64,000 bases of DNA from Streptomyces olivoverticillatus (GCF_014203555.1 NZ_JACHJH010000001.1:1-64000), one strand, 5' to 3'. Numbered from the stretch's first letter, positions 18,479-27,046 are shown. Numbers and translations are program-made. The notes: generated by a model from the letters alone, not told the origin.

Positions 18479-19413
18479 CAGACCAGTTCCTCCGTCCCGG
18501 ACTTGCGGATGTAGAGCGTGACCATGGCGAGGATGGCGGCCATGAGGATGAAGGACAGCGCGGCGGCTGTGGGGTAGTCCAGGACGCGCAGGAACTGGGA
18601 CTGGATGACGTTGCCGATCATCTTCTGGTCGGTGGAGCCGAGCAGTTCCGCGTTGATGTAGTCGCCCGCGGCGGGGATGAAGGTCAGCAGGGTCCCGGCG
18701 ACGACGCCCGGCATGGACAGCGGGAAGGTCACCTTGCGGAAGGTGGTCAGCGGGCGGGCGTAGAGGTCGCCCGCGGCCTCGTGGAGGCGGCCGTCGATGC
18801 GTTCGAGCGAGGTGTAGAGCGGGAGGATCATGAACGGCAGGAAGTTGTAGGTCAGTCCGCAGACCACCGCCAGCGGGGTGGCGAGCACACGGTGGCCCTC
18901 GGTGACGCCGAGCGCGTCGGTGAGGCCGAGGACGTGCAGGGAGCCGAGGGCCGAGACGACCGGGCCGCCATCGGAGAGGATCGTCTTCCATGCGAGGGTG
19001 CGGATGAGGAAGCTGGTGAAGAAGGGTGCGATGACGAGCACCATCAGGAGGTTTCGCCAGCGGCCCGCCTTGAAGGCGATCAGGTAGGCGAGCGGGTAGC
19101 CGAGGGCCAGGCAGAGAGCGGTGGCGGTCGCGGCGTAGCCGACGGAGCGCAGGAACTGCGGGTAGTACTCGCCGAGCGCGTCCCAGTAGGTGGCGAAGTG
19201 CCAGGTGACCTGGAAGCCCTCTTCGACCGAACCGGTCTGTACGGAGGTGGAGGCCTGGTAGACGAGGGGGGCCGCGAAGAAGACGAGCAGCCAGAGGATG
19301 CCGGGGAGCAGCAGCCAGTACGGGACGAGCTTCTTGCGCCGGGCGGCCGGGTGGGGTGCGGGCGCGAGGGCCGGGGCCGCGGGGGGCAGGCCGGTGGGGG
19401 TCGGGTCGGTCAT
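18478..19413 (-). CDS. potB: Polyamine ABC transporter permease, PotB type
   Basis: The 311-aa protein starts with about 30 Pro/Ala-rich residues, then about six membrane helices. The EAA-type cytoplasmic loop is EAAGDLYARPLTTFRKVTFP. The ATG overlaps the potA stop by one base (TGATG); a GTG directly before it is an alternative start. It pairs with PotC to form the membrane channel of a spermidine/putrescine-type importer. Confidence 0.92.
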   Translation of the reverse strand: MTDPTPTGLPPAAPALAPAPHPAARRKKLVPYWLLLPGILWLLVFFAAPLVYQASTSVQTGSVEEGFQVTWHFATYWDALGEYYPQFLRSVGYAATATALCLALGYPLAYLIAFKAGRWRNLLMVLVIAPFFTSFLIRTLAWKTILSDGGPVVSALGSLHVLGLTDALGVTEGHRVLATPLAVVCGLTYNFLPFMILPLYTSLERIDGRLHEAAGDLYARPLTTFRKVTFPLSMPGVVAGTLLTFIPAAGDYINAELLGSTDQKMIGNVIQSQFLRVLDYPTAAALSFILMAAILAMVTLYIRKSGTEELV

Positions 19414-20567
19414 CACGTGCCTGCCTCTCCCGCGTCCGTTCCCGCCTCGATGCTCTGCGCGGCGTCCAGGCCGAAGCCGTGGCCGGGGTTCCAGTGCAGG
19501 ACGACCTCGGCGCCGGGCGCCAGGCGCGCGTCGCGCTCGATGTTCTGCGCGTAGACGGACAGGCCGGGGGCGACGGGGCTGTCGACCAGGTACTGGGTGG
19601 AGACGCCGATGAAGCCGGCCTGGGTGATCCGGCCGGTGATGCGGTTGCGGCCGTCGGGGACGGAGGCGGCGTCGTCCGCGTGGGTGAGGGTGATCTTCTC
19701 GGGCCGTATGCCGACGAGCAGCTTCTCGCCCGTGCGGGCGGTGGCTGTACATCGTGTCGCCGGAAGGGCGAGTTTGGTATCACAGGCGCGCAGAAGGATG
19801 TCGTCGCCGGAGGTGTCCAGGACGTCGGCGGCGATGAGGTTGGAGGTGCCCAGGAAGTTGGCGACGAAGGTGGTGCGCGGGGTCTCGTAGAGCTCGGCGG
19901 GGGCGCCGAGCTGTTCCACCCGGCCGGCGTTCATCACCGCGACCGTGTCGGCCATGGTCATCGCCTCTTCCTGGTCGTGGGTGACGTGGATGAAGGTGAT
20001 GCCGACCTCGGTCTGGATGCGCTTGAGCTCCAGCTGCATCTGGCGGCGCAGCTTGAGGTCGAGGGCGCCGAGGGGCTCGTCCAGGAGCAGCACCTGCGGG
20101 TGGTTGATAAGCGCGCGCGCGACGGCGACGCGCTGCTGCTGGCCGCCGGAGAGCTGCTGGGGCTTGCGGCGGGCGAGGTCGCCGAGCTGGACGAGCTCGA
20201 GCATGTCGTCGACCTGCTTCTTGACGGACTTCACGCCCCGGCGGCGCAGGCCGAAGGCCACGTTCTCGTAGATGTCCAGGTGCGGGAAGAGCGCATAGCT
20301 CTGGAAGACGGTGTTGACCGGCCGCTTGTACGGGGGGAGGGCGGTCACGTCGCGGCCCGCGAGCTCGACGGTGCCGGAGGTGGGGTCCTCCAGGCCGGCG
20401 ATCATGCGCAGGGTGGTGGTCTTGCCGCAGCCGGAGGCGCCGAGCAGGGCGAAGAAGGAGCCCGCGGGGACGGAGAGATCGAGCGGGTGGACGGCGGTGA
20501 AGCTGCCGTAGGTCTTGCTGATCCCGGTGAGGCGGACGTCGGTGCCGGTGGTCGCGATTGCCGTCAT
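19413..20567 (-). CDS. potA: Polyamine ABC transporter ATP-binding subunit
   Basis: The 384-aa ATPase has Walker A GASGCGKTT near residue 45, signature LSGGQQQRVAVARAL, Walker B VLLLDEPLGALD and the switch His in VTHDQEEAMTM. The C-terminal third is a TOBE regulatory domain with VGIRPEKITL. It powers polyamine import with PotB and PotC. It is first in the operon; a 295-nt divergent region with a palindrome lies upstream. Confidence 0.94.
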   Translation of the reverse strand: MTAIATTGTDVRLTGISKTYGSFTAVHPLDLSVPAGSFFALLGASGCGKTTTLRMIAGLEDPTSGTVELAGRDVTALPPYKRPVNTVFQSYALFPHLDIYENVAFGLRRRGVKSVKKQVDDMLELVQLGDLARRKPQQLSGGQQQRVAVARALINHPQVLLLDEPLGALDLKLRRQMQLELKRIQTEVGITFIHVTHDQEEAMTMADTVAVMNAGRVEQLGAPAELYETPRTTFVANFLGTSNLIAADVLDTSGDDILLRACDTKLALPATRCTATARTGEKLLVGIRPEKITLTHADDAASVPDGRNRITGRITQAGFIGVSTQYLVDSPVAPGLSVYAQNIERDARLAPGAEVVLHWNPGHGFGLDAAQSIEAGTDAGEAGT

Positions 20568-20745
20568 GGGTCTGGGTCCAGGGGGGTCGGGGATTTAAGA
20601 GCAGACAAGAGTGACATACGACGGCCCGTGGCCGGATACGGGCCGTGCAGCGCACGGCGCTGCAGGGCACAGCCGGGAGCAGCTCCGATAGCTCCCACCG
20701 GAATTGGTTGCCGATCCTGGCAGAGGGGTGGGCTCACAACAAGGG

Positions 20746-20779
20746 ATTCCGTCGCAGAGTTTTCATTCCGCGACGGAAT
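20746..20779. promoter_or_regulatory. Palindromic candidate operator between potA and the NADAR gene
   Basis: In the 295-nt divergent region 20568-20862 a perfect 10-bp inverted repeat is seen: ATTCCGTCGC at 20746-20755 and GCGACGGAAT at 20770-20779. The second arm is itself part of ATTCCG-CGA-CGGAAT (20765-20779). So the half-site ATTCCG(T)CG occurs three times. It lies about 180-210 nt upstream of potA and 85-115 nt upstream of the NADAR gene. No clear -35/-10 pair was recognised. Function as a repressor or activator site is inferred. Confidence 0.5.
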
Positions 20780-20862
20780 CGGTGTGGCCGTAAAAAGCCG
20801 TGGCCGACCGGCTGCGGAATAGCCTGAGGCCGGTGTCGGTGCCGGATGCCAGAATCGGCGGC

Positions 20863-21486
20863 ATGACACACACGGGGGAGAAACAACAGGCCGACGGCCC
20901 GCGGTCGGTGGCGGAGCTGACGGCGGCGGCCGCCGCCCGCGGCGAGCGCGCGAAGTACGTGTATTTCTGGGGCCACCGGCCGCGGCGGGACGGCAGCGTG
21001 GGGCCGAGCTGTTTCAGCCAGTGGTGGCCGTCGCCCTTCACGGTGGACGGCACCGTCTACGCCACGGCGGAGCACTGGATGATGGCCCGCAAGGCGCGGC
21101 TCTTCGGCGACGCGGAGGCCGAGGCCCGGGCGATCGCGGCGGGCCATCCCAAGCAGGCGAAGGACGCGGGCCGTTCGGTGCGCGGGTTCGACGAGGAGGA
21201 GTGGCACCGCCACCGCTTCGCGCTGGTCGTCGAGGGCAGCGTGCACAAGTTTGGACAGCACCCCGAGCTGGGCGCCTATCTGCTGGGCACCGGCTCCCGG
21301 GTGCTGGTCGAGGCGAGCCCGCTGGACCGGGTCTGGGGCATCGGGCTCGCGGCCGACGACGAGCGAGCCCAGGACCCGGCCCACTGGTGCGGGCTGAATC
21401 TGCTGGGCTTCGCCCTCATGGAGGCCCGTCAGCTCCTGGCGGCGACGGCCGGGAACGGTCCGGGGGCGGGCGGCGCGGCCATATAG
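20863..21486 (+). CDS. NADAR-family protein (YbiA-like glycosidase)
   Basis: The 207-aa protein has the family landmarks CFSQWWPSPF, VYATAEHWMMARKARLF (with the conserved Glu) and VEASPLDRVWGIGL in order. NADAR proteins act on N-glycosidic bonds: plant and bacterial members cleave early riboflavin intermediates, and others remove ADP-ribose from guanine in nucleic acids. No DarT-like toxin or riboflavin gene is nearby, so the substrate is open. The start MTHTGEK is chosen as the first coding-like ATG; its ribosome site is poor. The end overlaps the convergent DUF4190 gene by 58 nt. Confidence 0.85.
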   Translation: MTHTGEKQQADGPRSVAELTAAAAARGERAKYVYFWGHRPRRDGSVGPSCFSQWWPSPFTVDGTVYATAEHWMMARKARLFGDAEAEARAIAAGHPKQAKDAGRSVRGFDEEEWHRHRFALVVEGSVHKFGQHPELGAYLLGTGSRVLVEASPLDRVWGIGLAADDERAQDPAHWCGLNLLGFALMEARQLLAATAGNGPGAGGAAI

Positions 21487-22202
21487 GCGCCATAGGTGGC
21501 ATCATCGGGATCGTCGCCGGGCGCGGGCTGGTCGTTGCTCGCGATGATCAGGATGAACATCACCGCGGAGAGCACGAGGGCGACACCGCCGAGGATCAGC
21601 CCGGCCAGCGCCTGGCCGCCGTTGGTCGCGTGTCCCGAGCTCACCTTGCCGCGCCCGATGGCGCCGAAGATGATCGCCAGCACGCCGCAGATCACGCCGA
21701 AGAAGAGGGTGATCGACAGCGCCGAGCCGACGATGCCGAGGACGAGGGCTGCGACGCCGAGGCCGTTGTCCGGCTGCCGGGCACCCTGCCAGCCCTGCCC
21801 GTAGGCGGGCCCGGGGTAGCCGTAGGCGCCCGTGCCGTAGGCGGTCTGCCCGTAGGGGCCCTGGGGGTACGGACCTTGGCCGGGGCCCGGGCCGTACGGG
21901 GCCTGCGACTGCCCGGGGGCACCGCCCTGGCCGTAGCCGTACGGGCCGCCCGGATAGGCGCTCGGTGTGCCCGGACCGCTCGGCGCGAGGGGCACGGGCG
22001 GCACGCCCGGCGCCGCCCCGGCGGGCGGCATCCCGGGCCCGGCCGGGGGCATGCCGGGGGCACCCGCGACCGGCCCGTGCGGCGCGGGCGGTACAGGGGG
22101 CTGCGGCCCGGCGGCCGGCTTGTCGAGCGGCACCCGCCGCTCCGGCGGAGCCCAAGGATCGCGGTCCCGCGGCTCCGGCTGCGCGTCGTCCTTGTCGGAC
22201 AT
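21429..22202 (-). CDS. DUF4190 membrane protein with Pro/Gly-rich N-terminus
   Basis: The 257-aa protein begins MSDKDDAQPEP and has about 150 residues of Pro/Gly/Tyr/Gln-rich low-complexity sequence. A DUF4190 domain follows with two hydrophobic helices (LGVAALVLGIVGSALSI and LAGLILGGVALVLSAVM). The tail is short. A strong GGGGAGGG site precedes the ATG. Proteins of this kind are common in actinobacteria and have no known activity. It diverges from the deaminase gene and converges with the NADAR gene. Confidence 0.85.
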   Translation of the reverse strand: MSDKDDAQPEPRDRDPWAPPERRVPLDKPAAGPQPPVPPAPHGPVAGAPGMPPAGPGMPPAGAAPGVPPVPLAPSGPGTPSAYPGGPYGYGQGGAPGQSQAPYGPGPGQGPYPQGPYGQTAYGTGAYGYPGPAYGQGWQGARQPDNGLGVAALVLGIVGSALSITLFFGVICGVLAIIFGAIGRGKVSSGHATNGGQALAGLILGGVALVLSAVMFILIIASNDQPAPGDDPDDATYGAYMAAPPAPGPFPAVAARS

Positions 22203-22318
22203 GACCCTCCCCAGTCGATATCCCGTCATGCTAAGGCCTGGGCACAGCGGCCGCGCCCGCCGCGCATACGATGATCGGCACCCGACGACCGTTCGACCGA
22301 GCAGCCCTGGAGGCCCGT

Positions 22319-23341
22319 ATGCCCGTCCTCGATTCGTTCATCGCAGGGCTCCCCAAGGCCGAACTCCACGTGCACCACGTCGGTTCGGCCTCCCCGCGCA
22401 TCGTCGCCGAGCTCGCCGCCCGGCACCCCGACTCCCCCGTGCCCACCAACCCCGAGTCGCTCGCGGACTTCTTCACCTTCCGTGACTTCGCGCACTTCGT
22501 CGAGGTCTACCTCTCCGTCGTCGACCTGATCCGCGACGCCGAGGACGTGCGTCTGCTGACCTACGAGGTCGCGCGCGACATGGCCCGCCAGAACATCCGC
22601 TACGCGGAGCTGACGGTCACCCCCTACAGCTCCACCCGCCGCGGCATCCCGGACACGGCCTTCGTCGAGGCCATCGAGGACGCCCGCAAGTCGGCCGAGT
22701 CGGAGCTGGGCGTGGTGCTGCGCTGGTGCTTCGACATCCCCGGCGAGGCCGGTCTGGAGGCCGCCGAGGAGACCGCCCGCATCGCCTGCGACCTGCGGCC
22801 GGAGGGCCTGGTCTCGTTCGGGCTCGGCGGGCCCGAGACCGGCGTCCCGCGCCCGCAGTTCAAGCCGTACTTCGACCGGGCCATCGCCGCCGGACTGCAC
22901 AGCGTGCCGCACGCCGGGGAGACCACCGGCCCGCAGACCATCTGGGACGCCCTCGTCGAGCTGCGCGCCGAGCGCATCGGGCACGGCACGAGCGCCACCC
23001 GGGATCCGAAGCTGCTGGCCCACCTCGCCGAGCACCGCATCCCGCTGGAGGTCTGCCCCACCTCCAACCTCGCCACCCGGGCCGTGGCCGACCTGGAGCA
23101 GCACCCCGTCAAGGAGATGGTCGCGGCAGGCGTGCTCGTCACGATCAACAGCGACGACCCGCCCATGTTCGGCACCGACCTCAACACCGAGTACGGCGTC
23201 GCGGCCCGGCTGCTGGAGCTGGACGCCCAGGGCGTCGCGGCCCTCGCCAAGAACGCGGTCGACGCGTCGTTCCTGGACCCGGCGGGGAAGGCCGCCCTGC
23301 GCGCCGAGATCGACACCTACACGGCGGCCTGGCGGGGCTGA
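22319..23341 (+). CDS. Adenosine deaminase-family protein, probably aminodeoxyfutalosine deaminase
   Basis: The 340-aa amidohydrolase has metal ligands in HVHHVGS (N-terminus), HAGETTGP, RIGHGTS and NSDDPPMFGT, with Glu in HAGE as proton shuttle. The first motif is HVHHVGS rather than HLHLDGS of true adenosine deaminases. From memory, Streptomyces proteins of this type (S. avermitilis Sav2595) deaminate 6-aminodeoxyfutalosine in the futalosine menaquinone pathway. The start MPVLDSF is chosen because GGAGG lies five bases upstream; an ATG at 22271 is in frame, but its extra codons are rare ones. No other menaquinone gene is in the window. Confidence 0.85.
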   Translation: MPVLDSFIAGLPKAELHVHHVGSASPRIVAELAARHPDSPVPTNPESLADFFTFRDFAHFVEVYLSVVDLIRDAEDVRLLTYEVARDMARQNIRYAELTVTPYSSTRRGIPDTAFVEAIEDARKSAESELGVVLRWCFDIPGEAGLEAAEETARIACDLRPEGLVSFGLGGPETGVPRPQFKPYFDRAIAAGLHSVPHAGETTGPQTIWDALVELRAERIGHGTSATRDPKLLAHLAEHRIPLEVCPTSNLATRAVADLEQHPVKEMVAAGVLVTINSDDPPMFGTDLNTEYGVAARLLELDAQGVAALAKNAVDASFLDPAGKAALRAEIDTYTAAWRG

Positions 23342-23403
23342 CGGGTTACCGCGCGACCGGCCGAAGCCCGGCGCGCACCGGGGGTTCCCGCCACAATGGG
23401 CCC

Positions 23404-24081
23404 ATGCACACCGCCTTCACCGCCGTCGCCCACCGCGGCGACCCGTACGTCCACCGCGAGAACACCCTGCCCTCGATCCGCTCGGCGCTGCGGGCGGGCG
23501 CGGGGGCGGTGGAGATCGACGTCCGGCTGACCCGCGACGGCGTCCCCGTGCTGCTGCACGACGTGACGCTGGAGCGGCTGTGGGGCCACACCCGGCTGGT
23601 GGGCTCGCTCTCGGCGGCCGAGCTGCGCGCTCTGACCGGCGGCGGCGTGCCCACCCTCGCGGAGGCGCTCGCCGCGGCCGACGGCGGGCGGCTCTTCGTC
23701 GACCTGCCGGACGCATCCGCCGCGCCCGCGGCCGTCGCCGAGGTACGGGCGGCCGGGGCACAGGGGCGCGTGTACTACTGCGGTTCGCCCGCCGCGATGC
23801 TCGCCGTGCGCCGCGCGGACGGCGACGCCGAGATCGCGCTCACCTGGACCACGCTGGCCCCGCCCCGCGTGACCCTGCTCGCCGAGGTCCGCCCGCGCTG
23901 GCTCAACTACCGCTTCGGGCTGGTCAGCGAGGAGCTGGTGGCCCGCAACCACGCCGACGGGCTGCTCGTCTCGGCCTGGACCGCCGACACCCGCCGCACC
24001 ATGCGGCGGCTGCTGCGCGCGGGCGTCGACTCCATCACCACCAACCGCATCGGCACCCTCCGCTCGCTGGTGACCGGCTGA
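23404..24081 (+). CDS. Glycerophosphodiester phosphodiesterase family protein
   Basis: The 225-aa TIM-barrel protein has the catalytic start VAHRGDPYVHRENTLPSI, then the metal pair VEIDVRLTRDGVPVLLHD and a terminal AWTADTRRTMRRLLRAGVDS typical of the GDPD family. It would release glycerol-3-phosphate from deacylated phospholipids. There is no signal peptide, so it acts in the cytoplasm. It lies 62 nt after the deaminase gene on the same strand and converges with potD, with a gap of only 16 nt. Confidence 0.9.
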   Translation: MHTAFTAVAHRGDPYVHRENTLPSIRSALRAGAGAVEIDVRLTRDGVPVLLHDVTLERLWGHTRLVGSLSAAELRALTGGGVPTLAEALAAADGGRLFVDLPDASAAPAAVAEVRAAGAQGRVYYCGSPAAMLAVRRADGDAEIALTWTTLAPPRVTLLAEVRPRWLNYRFGLVSEELVARNHADGLLVSAWTADTRRTMRRLLRAGVDSITTNRIGTLRSLVTG

Positions 24082-24097
24082 GGCGGGCGGCAGGCGG

Positions 24098-25285
24098 TCA
24101 CAGCCCGACGATCTCGTTCCACTCCTTGGTGAAGCCGGGGCGCTCCCTGGCCGTCATGTCGCGGGCGGTGGCCAGCCGCCTGCGCATGTCCTCGCTGGGG
24201 AAGACCAGCGGGTTCTCGGCGAGTGCGGCCAGGTCCTTGTCCTTGGACGAGGCGAGGACCTCGCGGGCCGCCGGGACCGGGCAGACGTAGTTGACCGAGG
24301 CGGCGAGCCGGGCGGCGACCTCGGGCCGGTAGTAGTAGTCGATGAGCGCCTCGGCGTTGGCCTTGTGCCGGGCGAGGTTGGGGATCATCAGGCTCTCGGC
24401 CCACAGCTCGGCGCCCTCTTGCGGCACCACGAACTCGATGTCGGGGTTGTCGGCCTGCAGCTGGATGATGTCGCCGGAGTACGCCTGGCAGGCCAGGACG
24501 TCGCCCGAGGAGAGGTCCTTGATGTAGTCGTTGCCGGTGAAGCGGCGGATGTGCCGCTTGCGGACCAGGTGGCGCAGCTGGTCGGTCATGGTGTGGAAGT
24601 CGTCGGCGGTCCAGCGGGTGACGTCCGCGCCGTTGCCCTGCATCAGCAGTGCGTACGCCTCGTCCATCCCGGCCAGCAGGGTGACGCGGCCGCGCAGGTC
24701 GTCCTGCCACAGCTCCGAGGTGTGCCGGATCTCGCGGCCGAGCTTCTTGCGGTTGTAGGCGATGCCGGTGATGCCGGACTGCCAGGGGACGCTGTGCCGC
24801 CGCCCGGGGTCGAAGGAGGGCTTGCGCAGCAGGGGGTCCAGCTCGCGGGCGACGTGCGGCTGCCGGGCGCGGTCCATCTCCTGGACCCAGCCGAGCCGGA
24901 CGTAGCGGGAGGCCATCCAGTCGCTGATGACGACGATGTCCCGGCCGGTCTCCTGATGGTTCATCAGTGCCGGGCTGACCTTGCCGAAGAACTCGTCGTT
25001 GTCGTTGATCTCCTCGGTGTACTTCACCGAGATGCCGCTGAGCTTCTCGAAGTCGTCCAGCGTGGGACGGCGCTGGGGGTTCTTCTCGTCGGTGTCGATA
25101 TAGAGCGGCCAGTTGGCGAAGACCAGGCGCTTGTCCGTGGCGGAGCGGTCCGTCGCGGCCCGGTCGCGGGGGGCCACGTAGGCCGCGGGCACCCCGCATC
25201 CGGCGAGTGCTGCGGCTCCCGCGCCCGCGCCGAGCGCGCGCAGCAGGGTACGGCGGGACAGGGGCTTCACGGGCTTCTCTCGCAT
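24098..25285 (-). CDS. potD: Polyamine ABC transporter substrate-binding lipoprotein, PotD type
   Basis: The 395-aa protein starts with a twin-arginine-like signal (SRRTLLRALGAGAGAAALAG) ending in a lipobox with Cys30, so it is probably a Tat-exported lipoprotein. The mature part has the bacterial solute-binding fold of spermidine/putrescine-binding proteins (LVFANWPLYID, VISDWMASR, LSSGDVLACQAYSGD). It should feed the potABC transporter encoded about 3.5 kb away. An in-frame start 42 nt upstream (25327) is possible. The gene is separated from potABC by four unrelated genes. Confidence 0.9.
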   Translation of the reverse strand: MREKPVKPLSRRTLLRALGAGAGAAALAGCGVPAAYVAPRDRAATDRSATDKRLVFANWPLYIDTDEKNPQRRPTLDDFEKLSGISVKYTEEINDNDEFFGKVSPALMNHQETGRDIVVISDWMASRYVRLGWVQEMDRARQPHVARELDPLLRKPSFDPGRRHSVPWQSGITGIAYNRKKLGREIRHTSELWQDDLRGRVTLLAGMDEAYALLMQGNGADVTRWTADDFHTMTDQLRHLVRKRHIRRFTGNDYIKDLSSGDVLACQAYSGDIIQLQADNPDIEFVVPQEGAELWAESLMIPNLARHKANAEALIDYYYRPEVAARLAASVNYVCPVPAAREVLASSKDKDLAALAENPLVFPSEDMRRRLATARDMTARERPGFTKEWNEIVGL

Positions 25286-25312
25286 TCCGGCAGGATGGCG
25301 GGGCGGATCTTC

Positions 25313-25336
25313 GCGGACAAGGGACATCCTGTCCGG
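25313..25336. promoter_or_regulatory. Inverted repeat just upstream of potD
   Basis: CGGACA at 25314-25319 and TGTCCG at 25330-25335 form an inverted repeat with a 10-nt spacer, and GGACA-TCC-TGTCC lies within it. The element GCGGACAA (25313-25320) is shared with sites upstream of the ALDH and gabT genes. It is 28-51 nt before the chosen potD start, where a repressor would block expression. If the longer potD start is right it lies around that start. Confidence 0.4.
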
Positions 25337-25413
25337 CAGCCGCCCCTGCCCCTCGGCAGTCTGCCGGTGCCGGCGGGCGGCGGGCCCGCGTCCGGCGGAC
25401 GATGATACGACGC

Positions 25414-25451
25414 GCGGCGGCCCGCACCGTAACCCCGGTGCGGGCCGCCGC
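25414..25451 (-). terminator. Hairpin terminator after the second aldehyde dehydrogenase gene
   Basis: A perfect 16-bp stem (25414-25429 with 25436-25451) with a 6-nt loop lies 28 nt past the stop codon of the aldehyde dehydrogenase gene, before potD. Confidence 0.8.
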
Positions 25452-25478
25452 CTGCTCGTGTGCCCCGTGGGCCGCGGG

Positions 25479-26930
25479 TCAGCCCAGCGACGTCATCACG
25501 TGCTTGATGCGGGTGTAGTCCTCGAAGCCGTAGGACGAGAGGTCCTTGCCGTAGCCGGACTTCTTGAAGCCGCCGTGCGGCATCTCGGCGACCAGCGGGA
25601 TGTGGGTGTTGATCCACACGCAGCCGAAGTCCAGGGCCTTGGACATCCGCATGGCGCGGGCGTGGTCCTTGGTCCATACCGAGGAGGCCAGCGCGTACTC
25701 GACGCCGTTGGCGTAGCTCACGGCCTGCTGCTCGTCGGAGAAGGACTGCACGGTGATGACCGGGCCGAAGACCTCGTGCTGGACGATCTCGTCGTCCTGG
25801 TTGAGCCCGGAGACGACGGTGGGGGCGTAGAAGTAGCCCGTCTCGCCGACCCGGTGGCCGCCCGCCTCGACCTTGGCGTGCGAGGGCAGCCGCTCGATGA
25901 AGCCGGCCACCTGCTTGAGCTGGTTGGCGTTGTTCAGCGGGCCGAAGAGCACGTCCTCGTCGTCCGGCAGGCCGGTCTTGGTGTCGGCCGCGGCCTTGGC
26001 GAGGGCGGTGACGAACTCGTCGTGGACGGACTCGTGGACGAGCACGCGGGTCGCGGCCGTACAGTCCTGGCCCGCGTTGAAGTAGCCCGCGACGGAGATC
26101 TCCTCGACGGCCTTGGCGATGTCGGCGTCCTCGAAGACGACGACCGGCGCCTTGCCGCCGAGCTCCAGGTGGACGCGCTTGAGGTCCTTGGAGGCGGATT
26201 CGGCGACCTGCATGCCGGCCCGTACGGAGCCGGTGATGGAGGCCATGGCGGGCACCGGGTGCTCGACCATGAGGCGGCCGGTCTCGCGGTCGCCGCAGAT
26301 CACGTTGAAGACGCCCTTGGGGTGCCCCAGCTCCTCCAGCACCCCGCCGATGATCTCGGCGAGCAGCACGGTGGAGGCCGGGGTGGTGTCCGAGGGCTTG
26401 AGGACGACGGTGTTGCCCGCGGCGAGCGCCGGGGCGAACTTCCACACCGCCATCATCATCGGGTAGTTCCAGGGGGCGACCTGCACGCAGACGCCGACCG
26501 GCTCGCGCCGGATGATGGAGGTCATCCCCTCCATGTACTCGCCGGCGGAGCGGCCCTCCAGCATCCGGGCGGCGCCCGCGAAGAAGCGGATCTGGTCCAC
26601 CATCGGGGGGACCTCTTCGCTGCGGGTGAGCGCCAGCGGCTTGCCGGTGTTCTCCGACTCGGCGGCGATCAGCTCCTCGGCGCGCGCCTCGATGGCGTCG
26701 GCGATCTTCAAGAGCGCCTTCTGGCGGTCGCCGGGGACCAGGTCGCGCCAGACGGGGAACGCGGCCGCGGCGGCGGCCATGGCGGCGTCGACGTCGGCGG
26801 CCCCGGACAGCGGAGCGGTGGCATACGCCTCGCCCGTGGCCGGATTGACCACCTCCGTGGTCCGCCCGTCGGCGGCGTCCCGGAACTCCCCGTCGATGAA
26901 ATTGCGCAGACGACGCAGTTCGGTGGTCAC
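25479..26930 (-). CDS. Aldehyde dehydrogenase, likely gamma-aminobutyraldehyde dehydrogenase
   Basis: The 483-aa enzyme has the cofactor stretch VAPWNYPMMMAVWKFAPALA, catalytic Glu in LELGGKAPVVVF and nucleophile Cys in GYFNAGQDCTAATRV. This is the pattern of aminoaldehyde/betaine-aldehyde dehydrogenases, which turn 4-aminobutyraldehyde from putrescine into GABA. The GTG start (MTTELRRLRNF) has AGGAGG upstream; an earlier in-frame start at 27014 is rejected. Its 178-nt upstream region is shared with a divergent Lrp-type regulator, beyond which lies an aminotransferase. Substrate is inferred from the locus. Confidence 0.9.
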   Translation of the reverse strand: MTTELRRLRNFIDGEFRDAADGRTTEVVNPATGEAYATAPLSGAADVDAAMAAAAAAFPVWRDLVPGDRQKALLKIADAIEARAEELIAAESENTGKPLALTRSEEVPPMVDQIRFFAGAARMLEGRSAGEYMEGMTSIIRREPVGVCVQVAPWNYPMMMAVWKFAPALAAGNTVVLKPSDTTPASTVLLAEIIGGVLEELGHPKGVFNVICGDRETGRLMVEHPVPAMASITGSVRAGMQVAESASKDLKRVHLELGGKAPVVVFEDADIAKAVEEISVAGYFNAGQDCTAATRVLVHESVHDEFVTALAKAAADTKTGLPDDEDVLFGPLNNANQLKQVAGFIERLPSHAKVEAGGHRVGETGYFYAPTVVSGLNQDDEIVQHEVFGPVITVQSFSDEQQAVSYANGVEYALASSVWTKDHARAMRMSKALDFGCVWINTHIPLVAEMPHGGFKKSGYGKDLSSYGFEDYTRIKHVMTSLG

Positions 26931-27046
26931 GTGCCACCCCTCCTGTCTCGGTCCGATGGGTGAGACGCCCAGCCTAGTCACTAAGGCCACGCTTTCGACA
27001 TACCCGCCACCCATGAACGACGGAATCAGTTACTCAGACAATGGTC

